DNA from: Cannabis sativa
Lineage: Eukaryota > Streptophyta > Magnoliopsida > Rosales > Cannabaceae
Reading direction: 5' to 3'
Assembly (NCBI RefSeq): GCF_029168945.1
Contig: NC_083607.1
Coordinates: forward strand, 39,479,257-39,543,256
Length of the DNA stretch: 64,000 bases
Position numbers and translations under genes: made by a program. The notes beneath the pieces are model-generated. The model was not told the DNA's origin. It searched no databases and saw nothing but the letters and a program-made list of their open reading frames with translations. How positions within the stretch are numbered: the stretch's first letter is position 1; every line of letters starts with the position of its first letter. Of the stretch, positions 35,108 through 50,578 are shown piece after piece.

Positions 35108-37362
35108 TGTAACACCCTAACTACCTTAGGCGTATTACGTGATTTTTAAACGTACTGTGCAGCTCGTTGCTAATCAACGAGGTTTATGGAAAAACGTGAT
35201 TAATTAAAATTTTGCTTTTTGATTGAACTTGTAAAACATATTATAAAAGACTCGGGATCCCGATTATAAAAATATTTACAAAAAGTTTCACTGTTTAACT
35301 ATTACATCAAAATAAAAGTCGTCTAACGACAATTACAAAAATCTCAGCCTTGCTGTCCCGAGGATCGTACGCTCCAGGCCTAATCGCCCCGACATGTACA
35401 ACCTCATAAGCTCGCTCACGGTCCATCAGCTATAGCCTTGCCTTTACCTACACATGAACATAAACTGTGAGTCGACAGACTCAGTAAGAAAAGCATAATA
35501 ATATCATACATAACTAACTGCCGTGTCCAACACGATACTGAGTCCCGCTACTGCCATGTCCAACATGGTACTGAGCCACTACTGCCATGTCCAACATGGT
35601 ACTGAGCCACTACTGCCATGTCCAACATGGTACTGAGTTTTGAACGTTCAGGGGACGGTACTATTGACAAGTATCCTCCTGATCGGTCGAACCGGTCATA
35701 CTCCGCCGTCGGTCATACTCCACCGTACCGACGGGATAGGTCAATAGCATCGAACCACCAACCAAGTGTCACTGATCGGTCGAGCCGGTCATACTCCGCC
35801 GTTGTTGGTCATACTCCGGCTGTACCGACGTGACAGGGTTGGATGGTTCGAAGCCTAAATACATACTAATGTAATCTAGCAGGCTTCCTACATGCACGCT
35901 AAACATGTAATCTACATATGCATACTGTTATACTAATCTTACCTGGATTCCGATTTCAGGTGTGCCGGTCAACCTGACTGGAACTGAAGCTGAGCGGCGG
36001 ACATCGGCTCCTAAACCATAAAAATCACAACGCTATAAGTGACACGCTAAATCACTTCCCGGGGACTAAAACTTGAAACTAAAAGTTTCCCTATCGATAA
36101 AAAGCATGGCAATACCCCTAAAAACCTAAAAACGAGGAAAACTAGGGTTCGGAAAAATTCCCCAACCGGCAGACCGGTTGCCCAACCGGAATTCCGGTTC
36201 TGGGAATTACTGAACCCTCATCCGGAATTCCGGATGCACAACCGGAATTCCGGTTCCTCGCGAGCCAACTAAAATTCTCATAACTCGACCAATTCAACCC
36301 CAATTGGTCCCAAACTTTCCAGACCTGTTCTAAACTATCCCTAGAACAAATCCAAGGCATCAAAACCACCCAGAAACCTCAAACATGAAAAATGCCATTG
36401 GAGCTCAAGCTTGAGTTCTAAACTCAAACTTGAGCAAAAACACCTAAACATGCAATCAAACCAACTTAATTCTACATAACTAAGCATAATATCACCTCTG
36501 CAAACTAATAGAAACAACAGCAACATCACAGAACGGATTCACAATATTTTCCTTCCAAAAACCACATTTTTACATAGAAAACTCAAAGCTTGAACAACCT
36601 AACTAATCATGCTTCAAACAACTCAATTAACATCAATTAAACATGCTTTGAACCTCAGAAATTAACACAAAACTACAGCAGCAACAGCAACTATAAATCA
36701 TGCAAGAATTATCACATTTTCATCAAAATTTCAATAAAGTTCAAGAGAAAACCAAAGAGCTAACCTAGCTTGAAGATTGCTTGGCTTTGGATGAGAATCC
36801 ACTAAGAAATCAAAGCAAAAATCCCCCCCTTTGCACCCACATGCACAGCCGAGAGAGAGAGAGGAAAAGAGAGAGAGTTTTGAGTGAAATTTTTGGAAAT
36901 TTTCTTTCTTTTTCTAACTTAGAGATTTTTTTGCTAAAAAGAGAAAAAAGAATGACTATAGGCAATAAACATTTCAGCCAAGTAATAATAAAATAAACAT
37001 TTATTTTTCCATTTCATAAAGCCACAAAAGACAAAACACTAATGGGGCAAAAAGACCATTTTGCCCCTCCACCATAAAATCACATAAATCATACTAAAGG
37101 GGTATTTTTGGGAAATTCTAAATTCCCGGCCATTCCCGACATTCCCAATGTCTAAAACCCGTCCCCGAACTACTAACATACTAAGTTGTGATTTCTACTG
37201 AGCCAAACGCCGAGTTCCAAAATACCGGACACCGGAAATGCAGAATATGCAAGCTACTGAATAACATAAATAACAGTAATAAATTATTTAAATAGCTATA
37301 AATAATTTCATAATTAAACATAAACAACTGCTAATTTCCAAATTAACTAAGCGGGCTTTACA
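35108..37362 (-). repeat. LTR of D, 5' in element sense
   Basis: 2255 bp, closely matching 27954-30149. It differs by an extra segment of about 55 bp at 35374-35430 and by rearranged repeat units at 35690-35840. It starts TGTAACACC and ends CTTTACA. Confidence 0.92.
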
Positions 37363-37367
37363 GTAAT

Positions 37368-38495
37368 CTAATCCCTTTACAGTGTAGATCATTCATATAG
37401 AGGATCATTGATCAAATTAGGATTATAACAATGGATAACTAATGATGTGTCTATATGGTGGAACATATAGAGCATTCTATATACTGAGAGTGCAATTCTA
37501 AGTTCTATGCGTGGATTCAACGAAGAATTAATAAGTCAGTGAATTTAGGTTATAAATTCTTGATCTGCTTATTGGAAGCTCGGTTATATAGACCCATGGT
37601 CCCCCCACTAGTTGAGATAATATTGCTTGTAAGACTCATATAATTAGTTTTGATTAATCAATTATAATTCTCAAATTAGACTATGTCTATTTGTGCATTT
37701 TTCACTAAGTAAGGGCGAAATTGTAAAGAAAGAATTTTAGGGGCATATTTGTTAATTATGATACTTTGTATGGTTCAATTAATAAATATGATAAATGACA
37801 ATATTATTTAATAATTATTTATAGTTATTAAATAGTTAGAATTGGCATTTAAATGGTTGAATTTGAAAATTGGCGTTTTTGAGAAAATAGAAATAAAATT
37901 TGTGAAAACTGCAAAATCCATGTAAGGCCCATTACACTACATGGCCGGCCACTTGGGATGGTTTTTCAAACTGATATTTTCATTATTGTAATGCCAAATA
38001 ATTAAAACCTAACCCTAGTGGAATGCTATAAATAGATAGTGAAGGCTTCAGGAAATTTACACTTAACTTTCTACTTTTTCCTTCAGAGAAAAACCTGAGC
38101 CTTCTCTCTCTATACCTAGCCGCCGCCTATACTCTTCTTCTTCCTCTTGAAATTTCGAAATACTTAGTGATTAGAGTAGTGCCCACACACAGCAAGTGAT
38201 ACCTCAATCATAGTGAGAAAGATCGCGAAGAAAGACATTCAACAAGAAGGAGTTTCAGCACTAAAGAAGGACAGAAAGAGATCCAGGTTCAGATATTGAT
38301 AATGCTCTGCTACAGAAAGGAATCAAGGGCTAGATATCTGAACGGAAGGAGACATTTAATTCCGCTGCACCCAATGTAAGGTTTCTAATACTTTATATGT
38401 GTTTATTTCATAATCATTTTAGAAAGTTCATATTTAGGGTGTTAATCAACATACTTGAGAGTAGATCTAAGATCCTGGTAAAATAATTTCCAACA
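37368..38495 (+). repeat. 5' LTR of C, second part
   Basis: It continues the LTR interrupted by D and ends ccaaca at 38495. It carries cttctctctc near 38101 and the conserved segment gggtgttaatcaacatactt near 38438. Confidence 0.88.
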
Positions 38496-38497
38496 AC

Positions 38498-38509
38498 TGG
38501 TATCAGAGC
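38498..38509 (+). promoter_or_regulatory. Primer-binding site of C
   Basis: It reads TGGTATCAGAGC two bases after the LTR end, matching initiator tRNA-Met. Unlike B and E, this copy is canonical. Confidence 0.88.
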
Positions 38510-41500
38510 ATTATCAATATCTGAACCTGGATCTCTTTCTCTCCTTCTTTAGTGCTGAAACTCCTTCTAACCTTGTTGCAGGAGTATTAAATAAATCCTA
38601 CATCCAACTATCCAGCTAACCTTGTTGTAGGAGTATGTGTTTTAGCTTGTTTGTAAGTTTTTAAAACCTATTATTGCTTGATTGCAAATAGCCATGGTTA
38701 ACTTGTTGACAGATCCAATGATCTCATTTTAACTCATGGTTCCCTTGGTCAAGTAAATAATTTGTAACAGGTAATTTTCACAATCTTCTTTCATCTGTGT
38801 ATGACCTAGCAACATGATAGGATCCATCCAAATGTGTGCCTGTGTGAGCCTATATGTTTAATTTTGTTATAGATGCATATAGGTTGTTGTTGCTAAATAA
38901 AAGATCATAGTTTTTTGATAGATTTTATTTAGGCCCATTTAGTTTTGGGCCTATTCAATTAATAACAATTGTTCATTTTAAGGTTAAATTCCTCTCTTTT
39001 GGGCCTTGTGTGAGAGTTGGGAGCCATAGAAGTGGGTACGACATACTGAACCCAGCACCCCCTCACATGAACCACCCCAATTGTGAAGGCCTATTTGCCT
39101 GATTTGAATCACTGTACTAGGTTAATTAAATTAGTTTAACCTAATAAAATTGATTAACAACATAATTAATTTTATTTATTTTGAAATTAATTTAAGAAAA
39201 CCATAGTTTAAAGAATTTTATTCTAAGCTAAACTATATGTATTTTCTTGTATTTAATTAAATATAGATATATAACCATTTAGATTCTTTTTGAAGCTTAA
39301 TTTAAATTTTTCATTAAATATTCCTATTTAAGTTGATATTTAGTTATCTATAACTAATCAGCTTAAATCTGAATATCTTTTGGATTTAAAATTTCAAAAT
39401 TAAGTTGAGGAATTTTAGGAATTGGTTATTAAGATTCTTTAGATATTTTTTTAAGTTTATATTTTTTCAAATATTAACTTAAAAAGGAAAATTTTCAAAT
39501 TAAGTGGTTACAACTTAATTTTTGATATTTAGTTAAATTTAAATTTGAAAGATATTTAAGTTGATCTTTTAGATTCTTCTAAAACAACTTAAATTAGATA
39601 TTTTTTTTTTCAAATTTTGTGGAAAAGATATTTAGTCAAGTAAGATATTTTCTAGATAGTTATTTCTAGACTACTTATTATTTCTAATATTAAATAGGAA
39701 AATATTATACATTGTGAAATTAATTATTTAAATAATTAATTTTTGTACAATTTATTTTAAGTATATTTTTTTTCCTAGTATTAAACTAGAAATTAATAAT
39801 TAAGCCTTCTCTACACTTAATTATTTATTTCTTGTATTTAATACATTTAATTAAATTGAAAATTAAATATCTAAGTTGATTTTCATCATGATACTTAAAT
39901 ATTTCTTTTTCATGACACTTAATTAAATAGAAAATTATTTTTAGTTGAAATTTATTTTTTCAACTAAATTTAAATAATTTTCAAAATATATATTTTTTTT
40001 CTTATTTTATTAATCAATTTTTGAAACTGCATTTCTTAAATGCAAAATTTCGAACTTTCTTTGAAAAATAGATTAAAGTTGTAAATTATTTATTTTAATT
40101 TTGGACCAACTTAAATCAATGATTTTTTCGTTTATTGATTAATTTAAAATAAATGAAGTAAAATATATTTAATTAGAAAATGAGTTAATTAGTCCATGAA
40201 AATCTAGATAGATATTATCTGTTTTTGCTTGAAGTATTTTTCTAGTGTATTTAATTAAATAGAAAATTAATATTTAAGTTGATTTTCTTCATCATACTTA
40301 AATATTTGAAATTTTTCTTATATATTTAATTAAATAGGAAAATTCTATTTTTTGTTGTGAATTAATTTTATTAATTAATTTTGGGCCAACATTAAATTAG
40401 AATAATTTTTCCCAGGATTTATTTTTATTTTATTTTAACATGCAATTTCGAAAATTGTATTCTTAAATACTTCAATTTTTCGAAATGCAATATATATTTA
40501 TAGAAAATTAAATTTGAGTTGTAAATTAATTTAATTAATTTTGTAACAACTTAAATTGAATTTTTTTTTTTAAAATATTTATTGGAAATTATTATTAAGA
40601 TGGAAATAATTCATGTTATTTTCATATCCATCTAAGTAAAATTTATAAATATTAAATTAAAATTTATATTTAGAATTTTTCATTCTAAATTGAAAATTTT
40701 AATTAAATAAATATATATATATATTTAAAATAAATAGATTAATATAAGTATCAAAGAAAATACAACTCTCTTTAAATAATGAGCTTTATAATTATTAAGA
40801 CATTCGATCTCCATTGTTGGTCTTACAATAGTTAAATGTTTTCAATATAACCTCGAGACGCTAGACTTCGTCCCCCTATGGATGGTTATTCGTTGAACGC
40901 ATTTAACACCGTAAGATCTCATTTGATAAGTGTTTTGTAAGTTTTCGTCTCTATTAGACTCTCCCCTACGGTCACTACTTAGAGATAAACACTTATAAAA
41001 CATGAAACATTGGTGGAAGCTCATAAAATGAGAATAACCTTGACTCTCGCCTACCGAGACAACGTTGGATTCTTATTTTGATCGAATAAAAGGTTGCTAG
41101 AATGGTTTGCATTTTAGATGAGCTGACAACTCTATTCAATGAATGATACTTTGACTCTCGCCTACCGGGACAATGTATCAGTTTGTTGGAAACCTTGGAA
41201 ATTATTTAGGATTGTATGTTTTAGTATTTTCACTTGTCATTCCTACTTGCTATATGTTTAATAATTTCTGAATTGTGTATGAATTTATATTGAACCATGT
41301 TATTTTCTATTATTACATTGTAGTTTAATTTCGAATCTTCATTGTTGGTCTAACTTGGTTTGTTTATCTAATGAGATAAATCCCTAATGGATTTTCACCA
41401 TTAGACATACATAATAGTGTTAGATCTCAAAAGATAATATTGTATATGCAACATCTAGTTGTTCATCAATTGATGACACCTTAGACTAGTATTTTTACAA

Positions 41501-42357
41501 TATGAAACAAGAAGATTGTATAAATAAGATTACTTTGTCTTTCGTTAATCGAGGCATCGTTGGATTCTTATTTAAACAACGAAATTATCCTAATTCCTCT
41601 TAGCTTATTCATTTCGAATTAGCTCAATAACATATCATTGGATGAATGGTCTATAAATCATTTCATGTCATTCTATATTTTCTCTTAAGAAATTAAATAA
41701 CGCATATGATTATAATCCCGAAATTCTATTCCCAATTAATATAAATCCTCAATCTTAGAAATCTCCTACTTGTATGGGCAAATCTGACTTAGAGTTTAAA
41801 TTAGTAGTGGTGGTCCAAGAAAGAATTACTCATTGTATTTGGTATAAATTTAAGTCTTTGACTTTAATTTTATATTTCTAATTCCAGGATACAATACAGT
41901 TACACTTTTACAAGTGTTTAATAACCATTTTCTATCATTGGTTTCAAACTGTATGGAATATGAGTTTAGTATTCTGTGACCAGGATCCACTTGCACTATT
42001 CTAAGAACTCTTTGATGTAACTATACCTAAGTCATCAAAAGACTCAACCACATTTTTTATTAATCTATGGCATTTGTATCTTGTTCATAATGGTTTTGAC
42101 AAGATCCATCTCTGCAAAGAGTTAATATGCCTATATCCACTGAAAGTAGTTCATCTCATTCGCAAATGGATGTACATTCAGGGGTGGATATGAGTTTTTC
42201 GTTGTATTCTTAAAACGTGACTCTAGATTATACCTTATGCAAAGAAATTTGAAATGTTTGAAAAATTTCATTAATTTCTAGCAATGGTTAAAACCATTAA
42301 GGTAAGTGGTTAAAGATCTTGCGAATTGATAGGGGTGGAGAAATAGTTAGTAGATAT
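38510..42357 (+). other. Interior of C, first part
   Basis: AT-rich DNA collinear with the reverse complement of B and E, with about 0.9 kb missing near 38600. At 42050-42360 degraded copia pol can be read on +: LWHLYLVHNGFDK (GAG-pre-integrase-like) and IDRGGE (integrase-like). E interrupts it right after this motif. No intact gene is present. Confidence 0.65.
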
Positions 42358-44243
42358 TATTGGAAATTATTTTACCAGGATCTTAGATCTACTCACAAGT
42401 ATGTTGATTAACACCCTAAATATGAACTTTCTAAAACAATGAAATAAACACATATAAAGTTTAGGAAACCTTACATTGGGTGCAGCGGAATATAATGAAT
42501 CCTTCCATTCAGATATCTAGCCCTTAATTCCTTTCTGTAGCAGAGCATTATCAATATCTGAACCTGGATCTCTTTCTCTGAATCTTTGATGCTGAAACTC
42601 CTTCTTGCTGAAAGTCTTTCTTCACGATCTTCCTCACTATGATTGAGGTATCACTTGCTGTGTGTGGGCACTACTCACACTAAGAATTTTGAAATTTTGA
42701 AGAAGAAAAGAAGAGGGAAGTGGCGGCTAAAGATAGGGAGAGAGAGAGGCTCAGTTTTTTCTGAATCAGAAGTGTAGAAATTTTAGTGTAAATTTCCTGA
42801 AGCCTTCACTATCTATTTATAGCATTCCACTAGGGTTAGGTTTGAATTATTTGGCATTAAAATAATGAAAATATCAGTTTAAAAATTCAAACCAAGTGGC
42901 CGGCCATGTACAGTAATGGGCCTTACTTGGATTTTGCAGTTTTCTCAATTCTGCATCTGATTTTCTCAAAAACGCCAATTTTCAAATTCAACCATTTAAA
43001 TGTCAATTCTAATTATTTAATAACTATAAATAATTATTAAATAGTATTGTCATTTATCATATTTATTAATTGAACCATACAAAGTATCATAATTAACAAA
43101 TATGCCCCTATAAACTCTTTCTTTACAATTTCGCCCTTACTTAATGAAAAATTCACAAATAGACATAGTCTAATTTGAGAATTATAATTGATTAATCAAA
43201 ACCAATTATATGAGTCTTACAACCAATATTATCTCAACTAGTGTGGGGACCATGGGTCTATATAACCGAGCTTCCAATAAGTAGATCAAGAATTTAGCAC
43301 TAAAATTCACTAACTTATTAATTCTTCGTTGAATCCACGCATAGAACTTAGAATTGCACTCTCAGTATATAGAATGCTCTATATGTTCCACAATATAGAT
43401 GCATCATTAGTTATCCATTGTTATAATCCTAATGTGATCAATGATCCTCTATATGAATGATCTACACTGTAAAGGGATTAGATTACCGTTACACCCTACA
43501 ATGTATTTTATCCTTAAAACACTTGACCCCGTATAAATGATATTTCAGCTTATGTGAAATGAGTACTCCACCATTTATGTTCGTTTGGTCAAGCTCGAAG
43601 GAGATCATCCTTTGCTTACTATTCGCAAGATAGAAGCTATAGATTCCATGTTTATGCTAGCACTCCCACTCAATTGCACTACCGTGTTCCCAAAATGTAC
43701 GTATCACCCTGACCTAAAAGTAGGCTTAACTAACAAATCAAAGAGCACGAATAGCCTCTCGAGATTGAGCCTAATCATATCAGGATTAAGATCATTTGAT
43801 CTAGGATCAACTAGGCGATATTGACTTGAATAGATATTACGGTAAGTTTAATAAATCTAAGTCAAAGTTCAATATCGGTCCCTTCCGATGCATACTCCAT
43901 GCATCCAACCTGAGCCTTACTTTAACCAATGCTCTGGAAAGAACATAGCATTTCTCCAAATGCAAGTAAACTCTGTTGTAGATTATCATATCAGTAAAAC
44001 CCTGTGTCTGATAAATCTAGGAAACTTTATTCACATAGTCATGTTTACTTTCCAATGTGTTGACGACACAATAAACAGGATCAAGTATGTGACAAGGGTT
44101 TCAGATGAATTTATACATTATGTACATATAATCATGAAATAACTCATGTGAACCATGCAACATTAAATGTTATTTCTGATATATATTAATAATTAAATTT
44201 GATTATATTGAAATGAGTTTTATTTAGGGCATAGCACCCAACA
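42358..44243 (-). repeat. LTR of E, 3' in element sense
   Basis: Pairs with 50579-52465. Its terminal dinucleotide is TA rather than TG, a point change that could hinder integrase recognition. Antisense chance frames sit at 43585-43824 and 43888-44142. Confidence 0.9.
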
Positions 44244-47200
44244 AACTCCCACTTGCACTAATATAAAACAAAAAGTGCACTAATATACAAATCAAGTGTA
44301 GTAGTAGTAAACTCCTCGTAATAGGATCTGAAAGGTTGAATTAACCACAACCTTTTCTCCACCATTACTCTTCCTTAATCACAAAATTATTGATAATGTG
44401 AAATTCCTCTCTATATGTCTACTCTCTTGGGATACTGGATTCTATACCTTTGGCAACTACTTTTGGTTAATCAGGAAATTAACACTAGTAGTTTAAGGCA
44501 ATTTGGAATGGTGCCAAAGATGTATAGAACTTTCCTTAGACTGAATAAGTACCTTTCCTGCAACTTTAACATTCAGTCTCTCTCTGGTAGACCTAGAGAC
44601 TTCAGATAGGTTTTTACACTTCTCCAAAATAACTATTCCACCCCCAGAGTAATCACCATCTTATCAGAAAGATTTCCTAGCACAAAGGCAAATTTCGAAA
44701 TCTGATATGGTGTAGTCTAAGAGTTTTAAACACACTCTTATAGACTAACATATAGTTCCTCTTCTTAATCTTAGGATTTACTTGATTGTCTTCCAATGTT
44801 CTTCTCCTGGATTAATCTGATACCTACTCATTGCTTCCACTCAACAGCAAGTGTCTGGTCTAAGGCATACAAAAGCATATCTAAGACCTCTCACTGTTGA
44901 TTTAAGGAATTCTTTCATGGCTTTATCTTTTCTGGAATAGTTGAGACTTTTCCTTAGATAAATAAAATCTATGCCTAAGAAGTTGTGAAGCTTCTATAGA
45001 TTGCCTTTAGAAAGAAAATGCTTCAGCATCTTACTAAAGTAAGTTGCTTGTATTAGAGTAAGTAATTACCAGGTATACCACAAGCCATAGGTTTAGATGA
45101 ACTCAAACCTATAATACTAGGAACAGGAAGTTTTGTTAAGTCCATAGAATAGACTTATTAACAAAATTTCCTTTTATGTCCTTGTAATAGAAAACTTTAG
45201 GTTACTCCATGTGAATCGATTAAACCATAGTTCTATTGGCTTTTCTTCTTAGTTTCTTATCTTGACAATCCATTACTTGTTTAAACTCACAATGGATTTT
45301 AATCACTAGTGTCTCCCAAGTCATAAGAAGGTGAGTTCCTAGAAACTCTCCCACTACGACAAGGTACCGTGAATTATGTCTAAGAAAATAAATGGTATTG
45401 ATCTCTTCGGTTGTGACAAGACAGCAGAGGCAGTGGGATCATCATATGTTATATAAGATGATAGAACACTTTTGGAATCAAGAAAAATATCTCCTTTATT
45501 TGCTTTTTCAGACTTAGTCATTATCTTAGAAAAGTAGTATTTGTTTGAACAAACACTTTCTTATCTATTGACAATGGGATGGTCCACCCCTAATCACTTA
45601 GAATAGCTAACAAACCATGGTTAACAGTTCTAGCTTTTCTTAAGATTTTGATTAGGTCATCCATGAATCTAGTAATGATTTACATTAATTATACAACCAT
45701 TACATCATTCTAAAATTGTATTACCATAGAAGGATTTAGGCAACGACTAGTAACTAATCATCAATATGCAAATCGAAATTTCTGGGGAGGTAAGTTTGGA
45801 TATAATTCAAAAATCAATTTAATGATCTTTGAACTGCATATCTCCTAACTATTTCTTCACCCCTATCAGTTCGCAAGATCTTTAACCACTTACCTTATTG
45901 GTTTTAACCATTGCTAGAAATTAATGAAATTTTTCAAACATTTCAAATTTCTTGCTAAAAGGTATAATCTAGAGTTATCGTTTTAAGAATACAACAAAAA
46001 ACTCATATCCACCCCTGAATGTACATCCATCTGCGAATGAGATGAACTACTTTCAGTGGATATAGGCATATTAACTCTTTGCAGAGATTGATCTTGTCAA
46101 ATCCACTATGAACAAGATACAAATGCCACAGATTAAAAAAAACGTGGTAGTGTCTTTTGATGACTTAGGTTTAGTTACATCAAAGAATTCTTAGAATAGT
46201 GCAAGTGGATCCTGGTCACAGAATACCAAACTCATATTCCATACAGTTTGAATCCATTAATAGAAGATGGATATTAAACCCTTGGAAAGTGTAACTGTAT
46301 TGCATCCTGGAATTAGAAATATAAGAAAATTTCTGTTTGGAATCTAAAATTAAAGTCAAAGACTTAAATTTATACCAAATATAATGAGTAATTCTATCTT
46401 GGACCACCACTACTAATTTAATTCTAAGTCTGATTTGCCCATACAAGTAGGAGATTTCTAAGATTGAGGATTTATATCAATTGGGAATAGAATTTCGGGA
46501 TTATAATCATATGCGTCATTTAATTTCTTAAGAGAAAATATAGAATGACATGAAATGATTTATAGACCATTCATCCAATGATATGTTTTGAAGCTAATTC
46601 AAAATGAATAAGCTAAGAGGTTTAGGATAATTTCGTTTCTAAATAAGAATCCAACGATGCTTCGATTAGCGAAAGTCAAAGTAATCTTATTTACATAATC
46701 TTCTTGTTTCATATCGTAAAAATACTAGTCTAAGGTGTCATCAATTGATGAACAGCTAGATGTTGCATATACAATATTTATCTTTTGAGATCTAACACTA
46801 TTATGTATGTCTAATGGTGAAAATCCATTAGGGATTTATCTCATTAGATAAACAAACCAAGTTAGACCAACAATGAAGATTCGAAATCAAACTACAACTT
46901 AATAACAGAAAATAACATGGTTCAATATAAATTCATACACAATTCAGAAATTATTAAACATATAGCAAGTAGGAATGACAAGTGAAAATACTAAAACATA
47001 CAATCCTAAATAATTTCCAAGGTTTTCAACAAACTGATACAGTGTCCCGGTAGGCGAGAGTCAAAGTACCATTCATAGAATAGAGTTGTCAGCTCATCTA
47101 ATATAGAAACCATTCTAGCAACCTTTTATTCGATCAAAATAAGAATCCAACGTTGTCCCGGTAGGCGAGAGTCAAGGTTATTCTCATTTTATGAGCTTCC

Positions 47201-50200
47201 ACCATTGTTTCATGTTTCATAAGTTTATCTCTAAGTAGTCACCGTAGGGGAGAGTCTAATAGAGACGAAAACTTACAAAACACTTATCAAATGAGATTTT
47301 ACGGTGTTAAATGCGTTCAACGAATAACCATCCATAGGGGGACGAAGTCTAGCGTCTCGAGGTTATATTGAAAACATTTAACTTTTGTAAGACTAACAAT
47401 GGAGATCGAATATCTTAATAATAATCAAGCTCATTATTTAAAGTGAGTTGTATTTTCTTTGATTCTCTTTATTTAATCTATTTATTTTAAATATATATTT
47501 ATTTAAAATTTCCAATTCAGAATGAAAAATTCTAAATATAAATTTTAATTTAATATTTATAAATTTTACTTAGATGGATATGAAAATAACATGAATTATT
47601 TCCATCTTAGTAATAATTTCCAATAAATATTTAGAAAAATATTCAATTTAAGTTGTTACAAAATTAATTTAAAACTCAAATTTAATTTTCTATAAATATA
47701 TATTGCATTTCGAAAAATTAAAGTATTCAAGGACACAATTTTCGAAAATGCATGTTAAAATAAAAAATGAATCCTGAAAAAAATTATTATAATTTAATGT
47801 TGGCCCAAAATTAATTTACAACAAAAAATATAATTTTCCTATTTAATTAAATATATAAGAAAATTTTTAAATATTTAAGTATGATGATGAAAATCAACTT
47901 AAACATTAATTTTCTATTTAATTAAATACACTAGAAAAATACTTCAAGCAAAAATATCATCTATCTAAATTTTCCTTTGACTAATTAATTCAATTTCTAA
48001 TAATATACTTTAATTCAATTTATTTTAAATTAATCAATAAATGAAAAAATCATTGATTTAAGTTGATCCAAGAATTAATTAAAATAAATAATTAATTTAC
48101 AACTTAATCTATTTTTCAAATAAAATTCGAAATTCCAGCATTTAAGAAATGCAATTTCGAAATTTGATTAATAAAATAAAGAAAAATATATTTTGAAAAT
48201 TATTTAAATTTAGTTGAAAAAATAAATTTCAACTAAAATAATTTTCTATTTAATTAAGTGTCATGAAAAAGAAATATTTAAGTATCATGATGAAAATTAA
48301 CTTAGATATTTAATTTTCAAATTAATTAAATGTATTAAATTCAAGAAATAAATAATTAAGTGTAGAGAAGGCTTAATTATTAATCTCTAGTTTAATACTA
48401 GGAAAAAATATACTTAAAATAAATTGTACCAAAATTAATTATTTAAATAATTAATTTCACAATGTATAATATTTTCCTATTTAATATTAGAAATAATAAG
48501 TAGTCTAGAAATAACTATCTAGAAAATATCTTATTTGACTAAGTATCTTTTCCACAAAATTTGAAAAAATATCTAATTTAAGTTGTATTAGAAAAAATCT
48601 AGAACTTAAATATTTTCAAATTTAAATTTAATTAAATATCAAAAATTAAGTTGTAACTACTTAATTTAAAAATATTCCATTTTAAGTTAATGTTCGAAAA
48701 GATATTAACTTAAAAAAAATATCTAAAGAATCTTAATAACCAATGCCTAAAATTCCTCAACTTAATTTTAAAATTTTAAATCCAAAAGATATTCAGATTT
48801 AAGTTGGTTAGTTGTAAATAACTAAATATCAACTTAAATAGGAATATTTAATGAAAAATTTAAATTAAGCTTCGGAAAGAATCTAGATGGTTATAATTCT
48901 ATATTTAATTAAATACAAGAAAATACATATAGTTTAGCTTAGAATAAAAAATTCTTTAAACTATAATTTTCTTAAATTAATTTCAAAATAAATGAAATTA
49001 ATTATGTTGCTAATCAATTTTATTAGGTTAAACTAGTTTAATTAACCTAGTACAGTTATTCAAATCAGGCAAATGGGCCTTCACAATTGGGGTGGTTCAT
49101 GTGAGAGGGTGCTGGGTTCAGTATGTCGTACCCACTACTATGGCTCCCAACTCTCACACAAGGCCCAAAAGAGAGGAATTTAACCTTAAAATGAACAACT
49201 GTTATTAATTGACTAAGCCCAAAAACTAAATGGGCCTAAATAAAATCTATCAATGACTATGACATTTTATTTAGCAACAACAACCTATATGCATCTATAA
49301 TGAAATTAAACACATAGGCTCACACAGGCACACTTTGGATGGATCCTATCATGTTGCTAGGTCATACACAGATGGAAGAAGATTGTAAATATACCTGTTA
49401 CAAATTATTAACTTGACCAAGAGAGCCATGAGTTAAAATCAGATCATTGGATCTGTCAACAAGTTAACCATGACTATTTGCAATCAAGCAATAATAGGTT
49501 TTGAAAACTTACACATAAGCTAAAACACAAATTCCTGCAACAAGGTTAGCGGATAGTTGGATGTAGGATTTATTTAATTTTAAATCAAATAATTAATTTC
49601 GACAATAATTAATTAGATAAAAAATAATTTTCGAAAATTAAAAAAAAAATATTTGAAAAATTCGAAAATTTTAAAATAATTTAAATTTAAAATTAAACCA
49701 ACAATTTTGAAAAATTAGGTTTCAACCAACCTAAATATCATTTCAAAATTTGCTAACTACTTTTAAAATTTAAATGTTATTTTATAAATAAAAATTAAAT
49801 AAAAAATTAAGAAAAAGATAAATGAATATCTTTTTCAGATTTTAAATGTAATTTAAATAAATAAAATAACAAACTTTAAAAGTTAGCAAAATATCTTACA
49901 TCTTTTTAAAATTACATGATTATAGTTATCTTATTTTAAATTTAAATAAGGTCAAATTATTTAAAAAAAAAATTAATTTAAAATATTTAAAATCTAACCT
50001 TAAATTTAAAAATAAGATAATATATAATCAAATTTAAAAATAAGATAGATTATTAAGCAAATAAGATAGATACTAACTATTTTTAAATTCAAATTACACT
50101 AATATCTTGAATTAAATTTAAAAAATATTAAATTAATTCAAAATGATAATTAGAATTGAATTAGGAATAGTAATAGTATAAATACAGAACTACACAAAAA

Positions 50201-50578
50201 ATCGGAAGTTAATTCCATGAAAAAGCATGAAAAAACGAAGAAAAACGAAAAAATTGCGAGCTGTACGGACATTTTTCGCGCGCGCATGAGAATTTCAGCA
50301 CAACTCCGTTTTTTTCGAATCTTCAAAAAATATAACTAATTCAAATTAAATCGAAATTGAGTTCTGTAAAAAAGTAACTTGCTTAATGTTTTCCATACTA
50401 TCCAATAAAAATAATTTTAGAAACAGATATTCAATTATTTTTAACGAAAATTCACAAACACCAATCAATCATCAAATAACACTCAATACAACATGATACC
50501 ATCCAAAAACAAACAAACAATCGTTTTAAAGTCCAAATTTCTTGCAAGTAAATCAATTACCATGGCTCTGAGGCCAGT
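44244..50578 (-). other. Interior of E: degraded copia-like, no intact gene
   Basis: It is bounded by the purine tract beside 44243 and a primer site variant near 50561-50577. The content matches B: the same pol traces near 45870 and 46140 and the same long AT-rich tract (47400-50300). Nothing else is identifiable. Confidence 0.6.

Larger units (their letters stand above)
27954..37362 (-). mobile_element. Ty3/gypsy retrotransposon (D), chromovirus (Tekay/Del-like)
   Basis: D is 9.4 kb, bounded by TGTAACACC and GGGCTTTACA, with GTAAT at 27949-27953 and 37363-37367. LTRs are 27954-30149 and 35108-37362. The order on the - strand (gag, protease, RT, RNase H, integrase, chromodomain-like end) is that of gypsy elements. 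All domains remain but with several lesions, so it is probably not autonomous now. Confidence 0.93.
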